From positions 1 through 64,000 of the forward strand of contig JBBIKW010000017.1 in assembly GCA_037445225.1 (NCBI GenBank): a stretch of DNA of 64,000 nucleotides, given 5' to 3'. The translations under genes and the position numbers were made by a program. The notes beneath the pieces are model-generated. The model made no database searches, was not told where the DNA came from, and worked only from the letters and a program-made list of their open reading frames with translations. This stretch comes from M3007 sp037445225 (GTDB lineage Bacteria > Bacteroidota > Bacteroidia > Chitinophagales > Saprospiraceae). Every line of letters starts with the position of its first letter. Position 1 is the first letter of the stretch. Positions 8,098-15,192 of this stretch are shown here, piece by piece.

Positions 8098-9186
8098 ATG
8101 AACTACGCTATCGCTTCCGACATTCGCGAGGCGCACACGCTACCTGCGCTCTTTTATCGCTCCGCAGAGGCTTTCGACCGATGCCGCGAAGCCGTCTTTG
8201 CCCGCTCTTGGCAGATGGTGGTAGGGGCGGAAGAGCTCGTCCGCTTGCCGGGGGATGCCCTGCCTTTTTCATTTATGGAGCACTTCATGGAAGAGCCTCT
8301 CATCTTGCTGCGCGACGAGGCGGATCGGCTTCGCTGCCTGTCGAACGTCTGCACCCATCGGGGCAACTTGTTGGTGCTCCATCCTCAGCGCCTGACGCGC
8401 GGCATCACCTGCGGCTATCACGGCCGCCGCTTTCACTTAGATGGGCGCTTTGCCGGCATGCCCGAATGCGAAGGGATGAAAAACTTCCCCTGCCCTGAAG
8501 ACAACTTGGCCGAGCTACCCCTACAGCGGTGGCGGCAGTTTATCTTCACCTCCCTATCGCCGGCCATCCCTTTCGAAGAGTGGGTCGCCGCCATGGAGGC
8601 TAAAGTCGGCTTTTTGCCCATAGAGACCTTTCGCTTCGACCCTGCCCGCTCGCGCGACTACTTGGTGCGCGCCCATTGGGCCCTGTATTGCGACAATTAC
8701 TTAGAGGGCTTCCATATCCCCTTCGTCCATAAAACCTTGGCCGCCAGCTTGGATTGGAACGCCTATCGAACGGAACTCTTCCCGTGGGGCAGCTGTCAAG
8801 TCGGCATCGGTCGCGGCGGCGAAGAGGTCTTCGACCTGCCGCCTCAACACGAGGATGCTGGCCAGTCGATCGCGGCATACTACTTCTGGCTTTTTCCCAA
8901 CATCATGTTCAACTTCTACCCCTGGGGCCTTTCGCTCAACATCGTGCGACCGCAGCAGCCCAACCTCACGCGCGTGAGCTTCCGCGCCTACGTGTGGAAA
9001 CCTGAAAAACTCGGCACCGGCGCCGGCGCCGACGTAGACCTCGTCGAGCGCGAAGACGAGGCCGTCGTCGAGCAGGTGCAAAAGGGCATTCAGTCCCGCT
9101 TTTATCGAGCCGGGCGCTTCTCCCCTAAGCAAGAGCTGGGCGTGCACCACTTCCACCAGCTCTTGGCCCGCTTTTTAGAAGCCTAA
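8098..9186 (+). CDS. Rieske non-haem iron oxygenase, catalytic subunit
   Basis: A 362-residue aromatic-ring-hydroxylating-dioxygenase-type alpha subunit. The Rieske [2Fe-2S] ligands are C85 and H87 (CTHRGN) and C105 and H108 (CGYHGR). The mononuclear iron site is D199 with H206 and H211 in DNYLEGFHIPFVH. The domain order is that of the choline-monooxygenase/carnitine-oxygenase-like group, and no beta subunit gene is nearby. The ATG at 8098 was preferred to a TTG at 8062 that lies inside the preceding gene. It directly follows the acyl-CoA synthetase. The candidate substrates (aromatic acid, quaternary amine or lipid) cannot be told apart from sequence. The reductase partner is not in this window. 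Confidence 0.88.
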   Translation: MNYAIASDIREAHTLPALFYRSAEAFDRCREAVFARSWQMVVGAEELVRLPGDALPFSFMEHFMEEPLILLRDEADRLRCLSNVCTHRGNLLVLHPQRLTRGITCGYHGRRFHLDGRFAGMPECEGMKNFPCPEDNLAELPLQRWRQFIFTSLSPAIPFEEWVAAMEAKVGFLPIETFRFDPARSRDYLVRAHWALYCDNYLEGFHIPFVHKTLAASLDWNAYRTELFPWGSCQVGIGRGGEEVFDLPPQHEDAGQSIAAYYFWLFPNIMFNFYPWGLSLNIVRPQQPNLTRVSFRAYVWKPEKLGTGAGADVDLVEREDEAVVEQVQKGIQSRFYRAGRFSPKQELGVHHFHQLLARFLEA

Positions 9187-9335
9187 GGATTACATCTGCT
9201 CTCGCCTCCCTGTTTCGCCAAAGCGTTTAAAAGCCAACCAACGGATTTTTTTGCATTTTTTAAACAATTGATAACAAATGATTTGTGCTAAAAAATGCGC
9301 TCTCTTTGAAAGCGTTTTTATCTTTCTTATTGAAG

Positions 9336-9495
9336 AAAAGTGTCCTTCCCAGGAGCTGCAGGCGCCTACACCTTTGTATCGTCAATGCGGCAATAAGCTG
9401 CCCTGGCCTTCTGGACGAAGAAGACACTTTTCATGAGAGACGAGATAGGGGTCGGGCCGCGGTGCAAAAGAGCGCTGCGGCCCGACCCCGTTTTT
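9336..9495 (+). ncRNA. Candidate structured intergenic RNA
   Basis: This 415-bp gene-free stretch holds two stacked structures. First is a long imperfect hairpin: AAAAGTGTC (9336-9344) pairs with GACACTTTT (9423-9431), and inside it CTTC/GAAG and CCAGG/CCTGG also pair around an internal bubble. Second, 16 bases later, is a strong terminator hairpin (9448-9495). A weak promoter-like pair (TTG at 9283-9285, TCTCTTTG at 9301-9308) lies upstream and would give a transcript of about 180 nt. A long bulged rod of that size recalls 6S RNA, but I cannot confirm the family. It may instead be the 3' end of the Rieske transcript. Confidence 0.35.
9448..9495 (+). terminator. Strong intrinsic terminator
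   Basis: A perfect 13-bp GC-rich stem: GGGGTCGGGCCGC (9448-9460) with its complement at 9477-9489, a 16-base loop, then GTTTTT. The orientation serves plus-strand transcripts, either the Rieske operon (stop 260 bp upstream) or the candidate RNA. Confidence 0.85.
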
Positions 9496-9547
9496 GATTA
9501 AGGACATTAACCAAATAAAACAATGCCGTACAATTCTTTAGCAAGCG

Positions 9548-9578
9548 TTGTTTTTCCCGGAGCACCCCGCTACCTTTG
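9548..9578 (+). promoter_or_regulatory. Bacteroidota-type promoter (-33 TTG, -7 TACCTTTG)
   Basis: TTG at 9548-9550 and TACCTTTG at 9571-9578 are separated by 20 bp, the expected spacing. The predicted start of transcription near 9583 leaves a leader of about 20 nt before the ATG at 9602. This is the best complete promoter match in the window. Confidence 0.6.
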
Positions 9579-9601
9579 CGTCAAATATACACCATATCTT
9601 T

Positions 9602-10039
9602 ATGGATAAGCACGCGAATGGTCAGCCGCTAAAGGAGGCTTTTAATGAGAAGGGCGAGCGCATCAGCCCGGTGTTGCCAGAAAATATCCGCAATTTTCTC
9701 ATCGATATTGACGGAACAATTTGCGACGACGTCCCTAACGAAGAGCCGGAGCGCATGAAGACGGTGCTGCCCTACCCGGATGCGCTGGCCATGATCAATA
9801 AATGGTACGACGAGGGGCATATCATTTATTTCTTCACCAGCCGCACTGAGGAGCACCGCAGCATTACGCAGGAGTGGTTGGACCGACACGGTTTTAAGTA
9901 CCACGGCATTATCTTTGGCAAGCCGCGCGGCGGCAACTATCATTGGATCGACAACCACATCGTTCGGGCTACGCGCTTCAAGGGCAAGTTTACCGATTTA
10001 GTGGTGCGCGTACACCCGATAGAAGTTTTCTCAGAGTGA
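9602..10039 (+). CDS. HAD-superfamily phosphatase-like protein
   Basis: A 145-residue cytoplasmic protein with the HAD nucleophile motif DIDGT (D35 and D37 in FLIDIDGTICDD), then YFFTSRTEEHRS for motif II and a Lys/Asp region (KPRGGNYHWIDNH) for motifs III and IV. Near-identical Bacteroidota proteins are often labelled phosphoheptose isomerase, but the sequence shows a HAD fold, not the SIS fold of that enzyme. The start at 9602 is fixed by the promoter at 9548-9578, which excludes an upstream in-frame ATG at 9548. The next gene begins 10 bp after its stop. Substrate unknown. Confidence 0.8.
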   Translation: MDKHANGQPLKEAFNEKGERISPVLPENIRNFLIDIDGTICDDVPNEEPERMKTVLPYPDALAMINKWYDEGHIIYFFTSRTEEHRSITQEWLDRHGFKYHGIIFGKPRGGNYHWIDNHIVRATRFKGKFTDLVVRVHPIEVFSE

Positions 10040-10049
10040 AGCAGATATC

Positions 10050-10988
10050 ATGAGGTGGATGGGCCTAAAAGCAGATCGAGCGCGCAAGAGCGGTAAAAGC
10101 GCCACTGCTGCTTTGGGTGTCCGCCTCCCAAAAGGCCTATTGTGGGTGGGTTGCATGTGGCTTGGCTACGGCAGCCCTGCGCAGGAAGCAGCGTATTTCT
10201 TTCCCTACCAGCTCGACGCGCCGGATACCGTCCTGTTTTTAGACTGGGAGGCGCTGCGCGAAATTTCGGGTTTGAGCTCCACCCACCAGGAAGGGCTTCT
10301 CTGCGCAGTGTCGGACGAGCGCGGCGAAATCTTCTTCATCGACGCCGCTGCGGGCGCCATAAGGCGACGCGTCTTTTTCCGCGAAAAGGGCGATTTTGAA
10401 GGCGTAGAAATGGCTCAAGACCGTCTCTACGCCGTGCGGAGCAACGGCCAGATATACGAGATCGAGGGTTGGAAGCGCCGAAGACCTCGCATAATAACCT
10501 GTTATGAGACGCCGCTGACGAAAGGCGACGATGTGGAGGGCTTGGCTTATGATCCTGACCGAAAGGCGCTGTTGGTTGCCTGTAAAGGCATTCCCGACAG
10601 CGCCCACGAAAGGCACATTTACGCTTTTGACTTGCTCAGCAAGAGCCTAAGCGATACGCCGGTGTTTCGGATATCGCCGCTTCAAGTCAATGAACGGGTG
10701 CCGTATGCCGACGGCGAAAAGCGGCAGTTTTTTAGCCCTTCGGGTATTGCTCTACATCCGGTTACCAAGGAGGTCTTCGTCCTTTCTACAGCGCTTAAGC
10801 GCCTCGCGGTGTTGGACTACGCTACCGGAGAACTTCGCTATGCCGCTCGGCTGGATCGCGAGATAATGCCTCAGCCCGAAGGCATCGCTTTCGACGCTGC
10901 GGGCCGCCTTTTCATTGCCAGCGAGGGCAAGAAGGGCAAGGGCTTGTTGCTGCGCTTTAGCCCGAAGGCGCCGTCCCCTCCCGAATGA
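10050..10988 (+). CDS. Beta-propeller protein of the SdiA-regulated / phytase-esterase-like type
   Basis: A 312-residue protein with repeated propeller-blade strands. The blades carry EISGLSSTHQEGLLCAVSDE, the conserved GDFEGVEM, DDVEGLAYDPDRKALLVACK, FSPSGIALHPVTKEVFVLS and MPQPEGIAFDAAGRLFIASE. The DFEG/DVEGL/PEGIAFD pattern is typical of the SdiA-regulated and esterase-like-phytase families, which bind metal at the propeller centre. The hydrophobic stretch after the basic N-terminus (LPKGLLWVGCMWLGYGSPAQ) could be a signal peptide with an unusually long n-region; a shorter start downstream is possible. It is probably co-transcribed with the HAD gene 10 bp upstream. Activity unknown. Confidence 0.7.
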   Translation: MRWMGLKADRARKSGKSATAALGVRLPKGLLWVGCMWLGYGSPAQEAAYFFPYQLDAPDTVLFLDWEALREISGLSSTHQEGLLCAVSDERGEIFFIDAAAGAIRRRVFFREKGDFEGVEMAQDRLYAVRSNGQIYEIEGWKRRRPRIITCYETPLTKGDDVEGLAYDPDRKALLVACKGIPDSAHERHIYAFDLLSKSLSDTPVFRISPLQVNERVPYADGEKRQFFSPSGIALHPVTKEVFVLSTALKRLAVLDYATGELRYAARLDREIMPQPEGIAFDAAGRLFIASEGKKGKGLLLRFSPKAPSPPE

Positions 10989-10993
10989 TGCGG

Positions 10994-12406
10994 CTATTGG
11001 CGCATTAGCTTGAAGGAATGCCACTTGCCTTTTTCGGGCTTTACTTGCAGGAGATAGAAGCCGGGTGCTAAGTCGCCTACCCACAGCGCTTCGCCAGCCG
11101 AGAGCGAGGAGTCCCGCAAGCTTTTACCTGCGGCATCAGCCAAGCGCACCTTCAAGGTCGTATGCGGCGCTGCGCCGGAAAAGCGCACCCACGTACCTGC
11201 CGGGTTGGGGTAGATGCCGATAGAGGGGCCGTCGTGGCTGCTTTTTGCAGTAGACGAGACAGCGCCGGCAAACAGCCAGAGGTAGGCGTTGGGAAATTCG
11301 CGCCGCCAGAACCACTCCTTGTGCTCGCCGTCGGCCGGCACGGTAAGGAACCGCTCCTCACTTCCGAAGCCGGCCTTGGCCAGGGAGTCGGCCACTTCTT
11401 GCATGGTTTGCGCGACCGATGCAGACTCTTTGCCGCCCGCCAAAAAATACACCCGCCCTTCGCCTTGGCGCGGATGAGCCGCTACGTGCTCGGCCGGCCC
11501 CTTGCCGGCAAACCAAAAGGCCGGCGAAAAAATGCCCGCCCGCGAAAAGACGTCCTGCCGCTCCGAGAAGGCGTACATCGAGATGAGCCCGCCCATGCTG
11601 CTGCCCATGATACCCGTGGTGCGCCGCCCCGGCAACGTGCGAAAGGCGCTGTCTATCTTCGGCTTTAAGGTGTTGACGATGAAATCGACGTACTCGTCGC
11701 CCTGCCCGCCGGCGTTGTATTGGGCGTTGACCCAGGGCGAGTACTCGTCGAGCCGATATTGGCTTCCGTTGTCGATGCCCACCACGATGCAGCCGTAGTC
11801 GCCCTGCCGATGTAGGGCGTTGAGCGCCTCGTCGACCGCCCACTCGCCGGCAAAGCTCGTGGCGGCGTCGAAGAGGTTCTGCCCATCGTGCATGTAGAGC
11901 ACCGGATAGCGCTTCCCCACCGCCGTATCGTAGTCCGGCGGCACATATACCCAAATGCGCCGATTCCGGTTCAGCTGCGGCATGTAGAAGCTGTTCGACC
12001 AGATGCGGACGTTGGGCGCCGCCGTGGAGGTGACGCCGCCTAAGTCCTCCCACGACAGGATGGTCAGCTCCAGCGTTGTCGGCTGACCGGTGTAGTTCCA
12101 CTCCCGGTCGGGCAGGTAGCCGCCGTTGGCGTTGCCCTCTACCGTGGCCCAGCTGCCGCGGGTGAACTTGTACTTGACCTGCCCTACCGGAGGGTTGAGC
12201 GTAATGCTGTATTGGCCGCCTCCGAGGGGCTGCAAGACCTTCGAAGGGTCGCCCGGGTTCCAACTGTTGAACGTGCCGGCCACATAGATCGAAGCACCCG
12301 GCGGCGTGTTGGCAGGGAGGGATTTCACCACCAAGGTAAGCTGTGCCTGCAAGGCAGCGGAAAACAGCAGGATGGGAAGCAGTGTCCAAGTGCGCAGATT
12401 ACCCAT
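10994..12406 (-). CDS. Secreted esterase with glycogen-binding-like N-terminal domain and T9SS signal
   Basis: A 470-residue protein in four parts. A signal peptide (LLPILLFSAALQAQ) comes first. A carbohydrate-binding-like beta-sandwich follows, with YVAGTFNSWNPGDP and VKYKFTRGSWATVEGN, resembling CBM20/48 or AMPK-type domains. Next is an alpha/beta-hydrolase of the esterase D/Fes type, with YVPPDYD, VLYMHDGQNLFD and the nucleophile elbow GSSMGG. A C-terminal T9SS sorting domain (IYPNPAGTWVRFS ... GFYLLQV) ends it. The architecture resembles xylan or feruloyl esterases and iron-siderophore esterases; the carbohydrate module favours a polysaccharide-linked ester. It is exported to the surface. 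A -7 box lies 17 bp upstream of the ATG. It converges on the propeller gene with 5 bp between stops. Confidence 0.88.
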   Translation of the reverse strand: MGNLRTWTLLPILLFSAALQAQLTLVVKSLPANTPPGASIYVAGTFNSWNPGDPSKVLQPLGGGQYSITLNPPVGQVKYKFTRGSWATVEGNANGGYLPDREWNYTGQPTTLELTILSWEDLGGVTSTAAPNVRIWSNSFYMPQLNRNRRIWVYVPPDYDTAVGKRYPVLYMHDGQNLFDAATSFAGEWAVDEALNALHRQGDYGCIVVGIDNGSQYRLDEYSPWVNAQYNAGGQGDEYVDFIVNTLKPKIDSAFRTLPGRRTTGIMGSSMGGLISMYAFSERQDVFSRAGIFSPAFWFAGKGPAEHVAAHPRQGEGRVYFLAGGKESASVAQTMQEVADSLAKAGFGSEERFLTVPADGEHKEWFWRREFPNAYLWLFAGAVSSTAKSSHDGPSIGIYPNPAGTWVRFSGAAPHTTLKVRLADAAGKSLRDSSLSAGEALWVGDLAPGFYLLQVKPEKGKWHSFKLMRQ

Positions 12407-12422
12407 GCATCGGTTGTTTCGG

Positions 12423-12430
12423 CAAAGATA
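12423..12430 (-). promoter_or_regulatory. Candidate -7 element of the esterase promoter
   Basis: TATCTTTG on the minus strand ends 17 bp before the ATG at 12406, predicting a leader of about 10 nt. Confidence 0.45.
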
Positions 12431-13004
12431 CCGCGCTGCTCATAAGGAGGAGCTGAAATTGAACGGGCTGGATATTGCCCATGGCAACCCCTCTCTTCGG
12501 CACGTTGCCTCCAGCGACACGAGGAACCCACGTTGTTTCCTAAAGGAGCCCCCTCGAGATGGAGATTTCAAGCCGTTTGCCGAAACGCTGCGCCGCGATA
12601 ACGACGTTGACGGTAGACCTCTACGACAGATAAATGCTTTCATGGTATCATACGTCGGGAAGGAGCGCCGAAAGTTCTACATGCGACATACTACTCGTCG
12701 CGCACAACGCAAGGGATTTTACGGATATACCCGGGCTGTGCATCATCGCCCGATAGTTTAGCTAACCGCGATGCGGCCTGAAGCGCTGCCTACCCAGAAA
12801 CCGCTTCAGAGGAGCCGGAAAAGCCGTCGAAGGTGTGCCCTACTCCGAATGGTAAGAAGAACCGCATGCGTTTGGCGGTATGGGCTCTTTTGGGCGATAT
12901 TAGCGCAGTGTTTGAGCCCGATGCGAAAAGTGGACATGGCAAGAGCAACTCGTAGAGCACCGGACCCTTTTCTCCAGGAGTCTGTAGGATTGCTGAGCAG
13001 AAAG
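12431..13004. other. Gene-poor left flank of the defence island
   Basis: About 570 bp with no recognisable gene. Frames are open by chance in places, but none shows a family motif and none has a convincing start. The stretch marks the left boundary of the restriction-modification island and may hold degraded sequence. No terminal inverted repeat, tRNA or integrase remnant was seen. Confidence 0.5.
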
Positions 13005-13676
13005 ATGAGTAATCAGATCAAATCCAAGCAGCGTGTTGCCGATTACGGCGAGGTCTTCACCAGCCCCGAAATCGTAAACGCCATGCTCGACCTGGTGAAA
13101 CAGGAAACCGAGCGGATCGATTCGCGTTTTCTGGAACCTGCCTGCGGAACGGGAAATTTTCTCGTCGAAATCCTGCGCCGCAAACTGAACCAGGTGGAAA
13201 AAACCTATCGCCGCAGCCAGTTGGACTTTGAGCGCAATCTGGTGCTTGCGGTTTCTTCCATTTACGGCATTGATATTCTGGAAGACAATGTCATCGCCTG
13301 CCGTGAGCGGCTGTTTGAGATGGCCAACGAGCGCTATACCGCCTTGTTCAAGGGCAAGGCCAAAGAGGCTTGCCGCCGCTCCCTGCGCTACATCTTCGAT
13401 AAAAATATCATTTGGGGCGACGCGCTCAGTCTGACCACGGTTGGCGAGAATCCGCATCAGATCATCTTTGCCGAGTGGACTTTTCCCCTGCACAACAGCC
13501 TGATCAAGCGCCGCGATTTTGTCTTTGCCGAGCTGCTCCCCCCCGACGGCCAGCCAGGGTTGTTTTCTCGAAACCTCTATGTTTCCGACAAGGGCGAGCG
13601 AGTCTTCTTGCCTACAGAAACGCACAGTTATCCTTTGGTGCATTTTCTGAAGATAGCCGAAGCCTATGACGATTAG
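13005..13676 (+). CDS. DNA methyltransferase-like subunit with motif I but no visible NPPY
   Basis: A 223-residue protein. YGEVFTSPEIVNAMLDL leads into SAM-binding motif I (FLEPACGTGNFL, residues 43-53), then VSSIYGIDILEDNVIACRERL, the acidic loop of N6-adenine methyltransferases. The expected catalytic (N/D)PPY motif is missing: that region reads GENPHQIIFAEWTFP. The protein stops soon after, without a target-recognition domain. It is therefore either half of a two-part enzyme or a non-catalytic partner of the next protein, whose ATG overlaps its stop by 11 nt (ATGACGATTAG). I chose ATG 13005 (MSNQIKSKQRV) over an in-frame start far upstream because similarity begins here. Confidence 0.8.
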   Translation: MSNQIKSKQRVADYGEVFTSPEIVNAMLDLVKQETERIDSRFLEPACGTGNFLVEILRRKLNQVEKTYRRSQLDFERNLVLAVSSIYGIDILEDNVIACRERLFEMANERYTALFKGKAKEACRRSLRYIFDKNIIWGDALSLTTVGENPHQIIFAEWTFPLHNSLIKRRDFVFAELLPPDGQPGLFSRNLYVSDKGERVFLPTETHSYPLVHFLKIAEAYDD

Positions 13677-15192
13677 CGCTTACAACCCCGATGTGCTCTC
13701 CTGCCTCGCCAACCTCTCCAGCGACGAGGTCTTTACCCCGCCCAACATCGTCAACCAGATGTTGGACCTTCTGCCCGCGGCCATCTGGCGCGACCCGAAT
13801 GTGACCTTTCTCGACCCGGCCTGCAAGAGCGGCGTCTTCTTGCGCGAGATTGCCAAACGGCTACTGGTGGGGCTGGAAGAAGCCATCCCCGACCGGCAGG
13901 CGCGCATCAATCACATTTTTACCAAACAGTTGTTCGGCCTTGCCATCACCGAGATCACGGGCCTGCTTTCACGGCGCAGCGTGTACTGTTCCAAGGCCGC
14001 CAACGGCAAGTACTCGGTGGTGGAAGGCTTTAGCGACGAACAAGGGAACATCCGCTATAAGCGCATAGAACACACCTGGCGAGAGGGCCGCTGCATCTGG
14101 TGCGGCGCCAGCCAAAGCGAATACGACCGCGGCCCAGAGCTGGAAAGCCATGCCTACGAGTTTATTCACACCGATAACCCAAAGGAAATTTTCAATATGC
14201 AGTTCGATGTCATTATCGGCAACCCGCCGTATCAGTTGAGCGATGGGGGATACGGCAGAAGCGCCAAACCGATTTATCACCTCTTTGTAGAGCAAGCCAA
14301 GAAACTTCAGCCGCGCTACTTGACGATGATTATCCCCGCGAGGTGGTATGCAGGTGGAAAGGGTTTGGACGATTTTCGAAAAAACATGCTTTCTGATAAC
14401 CATCTTCGCAAACTGGTGGATTTTGAAAATAGCGCTGATGTGTTCCCTGGCGTGGACATTGCTGGTGGGGTTTGCTATTTCCTATGGGAGCGAGATTTCC
14501 AAGGACTTTGTGAAGTAACCAATAACTTCAACGGAAAGAAATTAATTTCGGAAAGGTCACTGACCGAATTTCCTATTTTCATCCGGCACAGCAAGGCTGT
14601 CCCCATCATTCGAAAAGTTTTGTCTAAAAATGAAAATGGGGGACGAACATTGAGCGATGTAGTTTCTTCGAGGAAACCATTTGGTTTGCCTACAAATTAC
14701 GAGCCAAAGGATAAGGGAGTGCCTTGTTGGTTCATCCAAAGGATTGGATTGAGATATGCAGACAAAGCAGACATAACAGATGAACAGGATTTGTTAAATA
14801 AGTGGAAACTGTTAATTCCACGCGCTCCTATTGCAGGCCAGACAGACTTCTCTAAACCGGTCGCATTTTACTACGAAGCAAATGTAAGGATAGCAAAACC
14901 TGGGGAATGCTGTACGGAGTCATGGTTGGTGGCATGTGCGTTTTCAACCAAGGAAGAAGTCCTTGCGTTCAAGTCCTACCTGTTTACCAAAACTGTAAGA
15001 TTTTTGCTGCTGCAGTCAGTAGTGTCACAAGACGTCACAAGACAAAATTTTTGTTTTGTACCTGACTTGGGCAAATACGAAGGTAGGTACACAGATGAAA
15101 TGCTTTGCGAACGCTGGGGTATTACTCAAGAGGAGTGGGAGTTTATAGATTCAAGGATTCGTAATGTAGGAGACGAAGCCGATGCCGAATGA
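13666..15192 (+). CDS. N6-adenine DNA methyltransferase, Eco57I-like
   Basis: A 508-residue protein with SAM-binding motif I (FLDPACKSGVFL, residues 49-60) and catalytic motif IV (NPPYQL, residues 186-191) in FDVIIGNPPYQ. Motif order I to IV is that of the gamma class. A conserved block (YLTMIIPARWYAGGKGLDDF) follows, then a C-terminal target-recognition region. A CxxC pair (CIWCGAS, about residue 145) lies between motifs I and IV. It should methylate adenine to protect host DNA from the adjacent nuclease-helicase. Bases from about 14380 to 15130 are clearly richer in A+T than either flank, suggesting an exchanged recognition module. It overlaps the upstream partner and the downstream helicase gene by 11 nt each, so all three are translationally coupled. 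Confidence 0.88.
   Translation: MTISAYNPDVLSCLANLSSDEVFTPPNIVNQMLDLLPAAIWRDPNVTFLDPACKSGVFLREIAKRLLVGLEEAIPDRQARINHIFTKQLFGLAITEITGLLSRRSVYCSKAANGKYSVVEGFSDEQGNIRYKRIEHTWREGRCIWCGASQSEYDRGPELESHAYEFIHTDNPKEIFNMQFDVIIGNPPYQLSDGGYGRSAKPIYHLFVEQAKKLQPRYLTMIIPARWYAGGKGLDDFRKNMLSDNHLRKLVDFENSADVFPGVDIAGGVCYFLWERDFQGLCEVTNNFNGKKLISERSLTEFPIFIRHSKAVPIIRKVLSKNENGGRTLSDVVSSRKPFGLPTNYEPKDKGVPCWFIQRIGLRYADKADITDEQDLLNKWKLLIPRAPIAGQTDFSKPVAFYYEANVRIAKPGECCTESWLVACAFSTKEEVLAFKSYLFTKTVRFLLLQSVVSQDVTRQNFCFVPDLGKYEGRYTDEMLCERWGITQEEWEFIDSRIRNVGDEADAE

Noticed and set aside
11358..12389. A 343-codon minus-strand open frame in another phase
   Set aside because: It overlaps the secreted esterase on the same strand and is low-complexity Arg/His/Gly-rich; the esterase frame has a signal peptide, catalytic motif and sorting domain.
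12306..12761. A 151-codon plus-strand open frame at the left flank of the defence island
   Set aside because: It starts inside the antisense of the esterase gene, has no recognised motif, and is basic and low-complexity.
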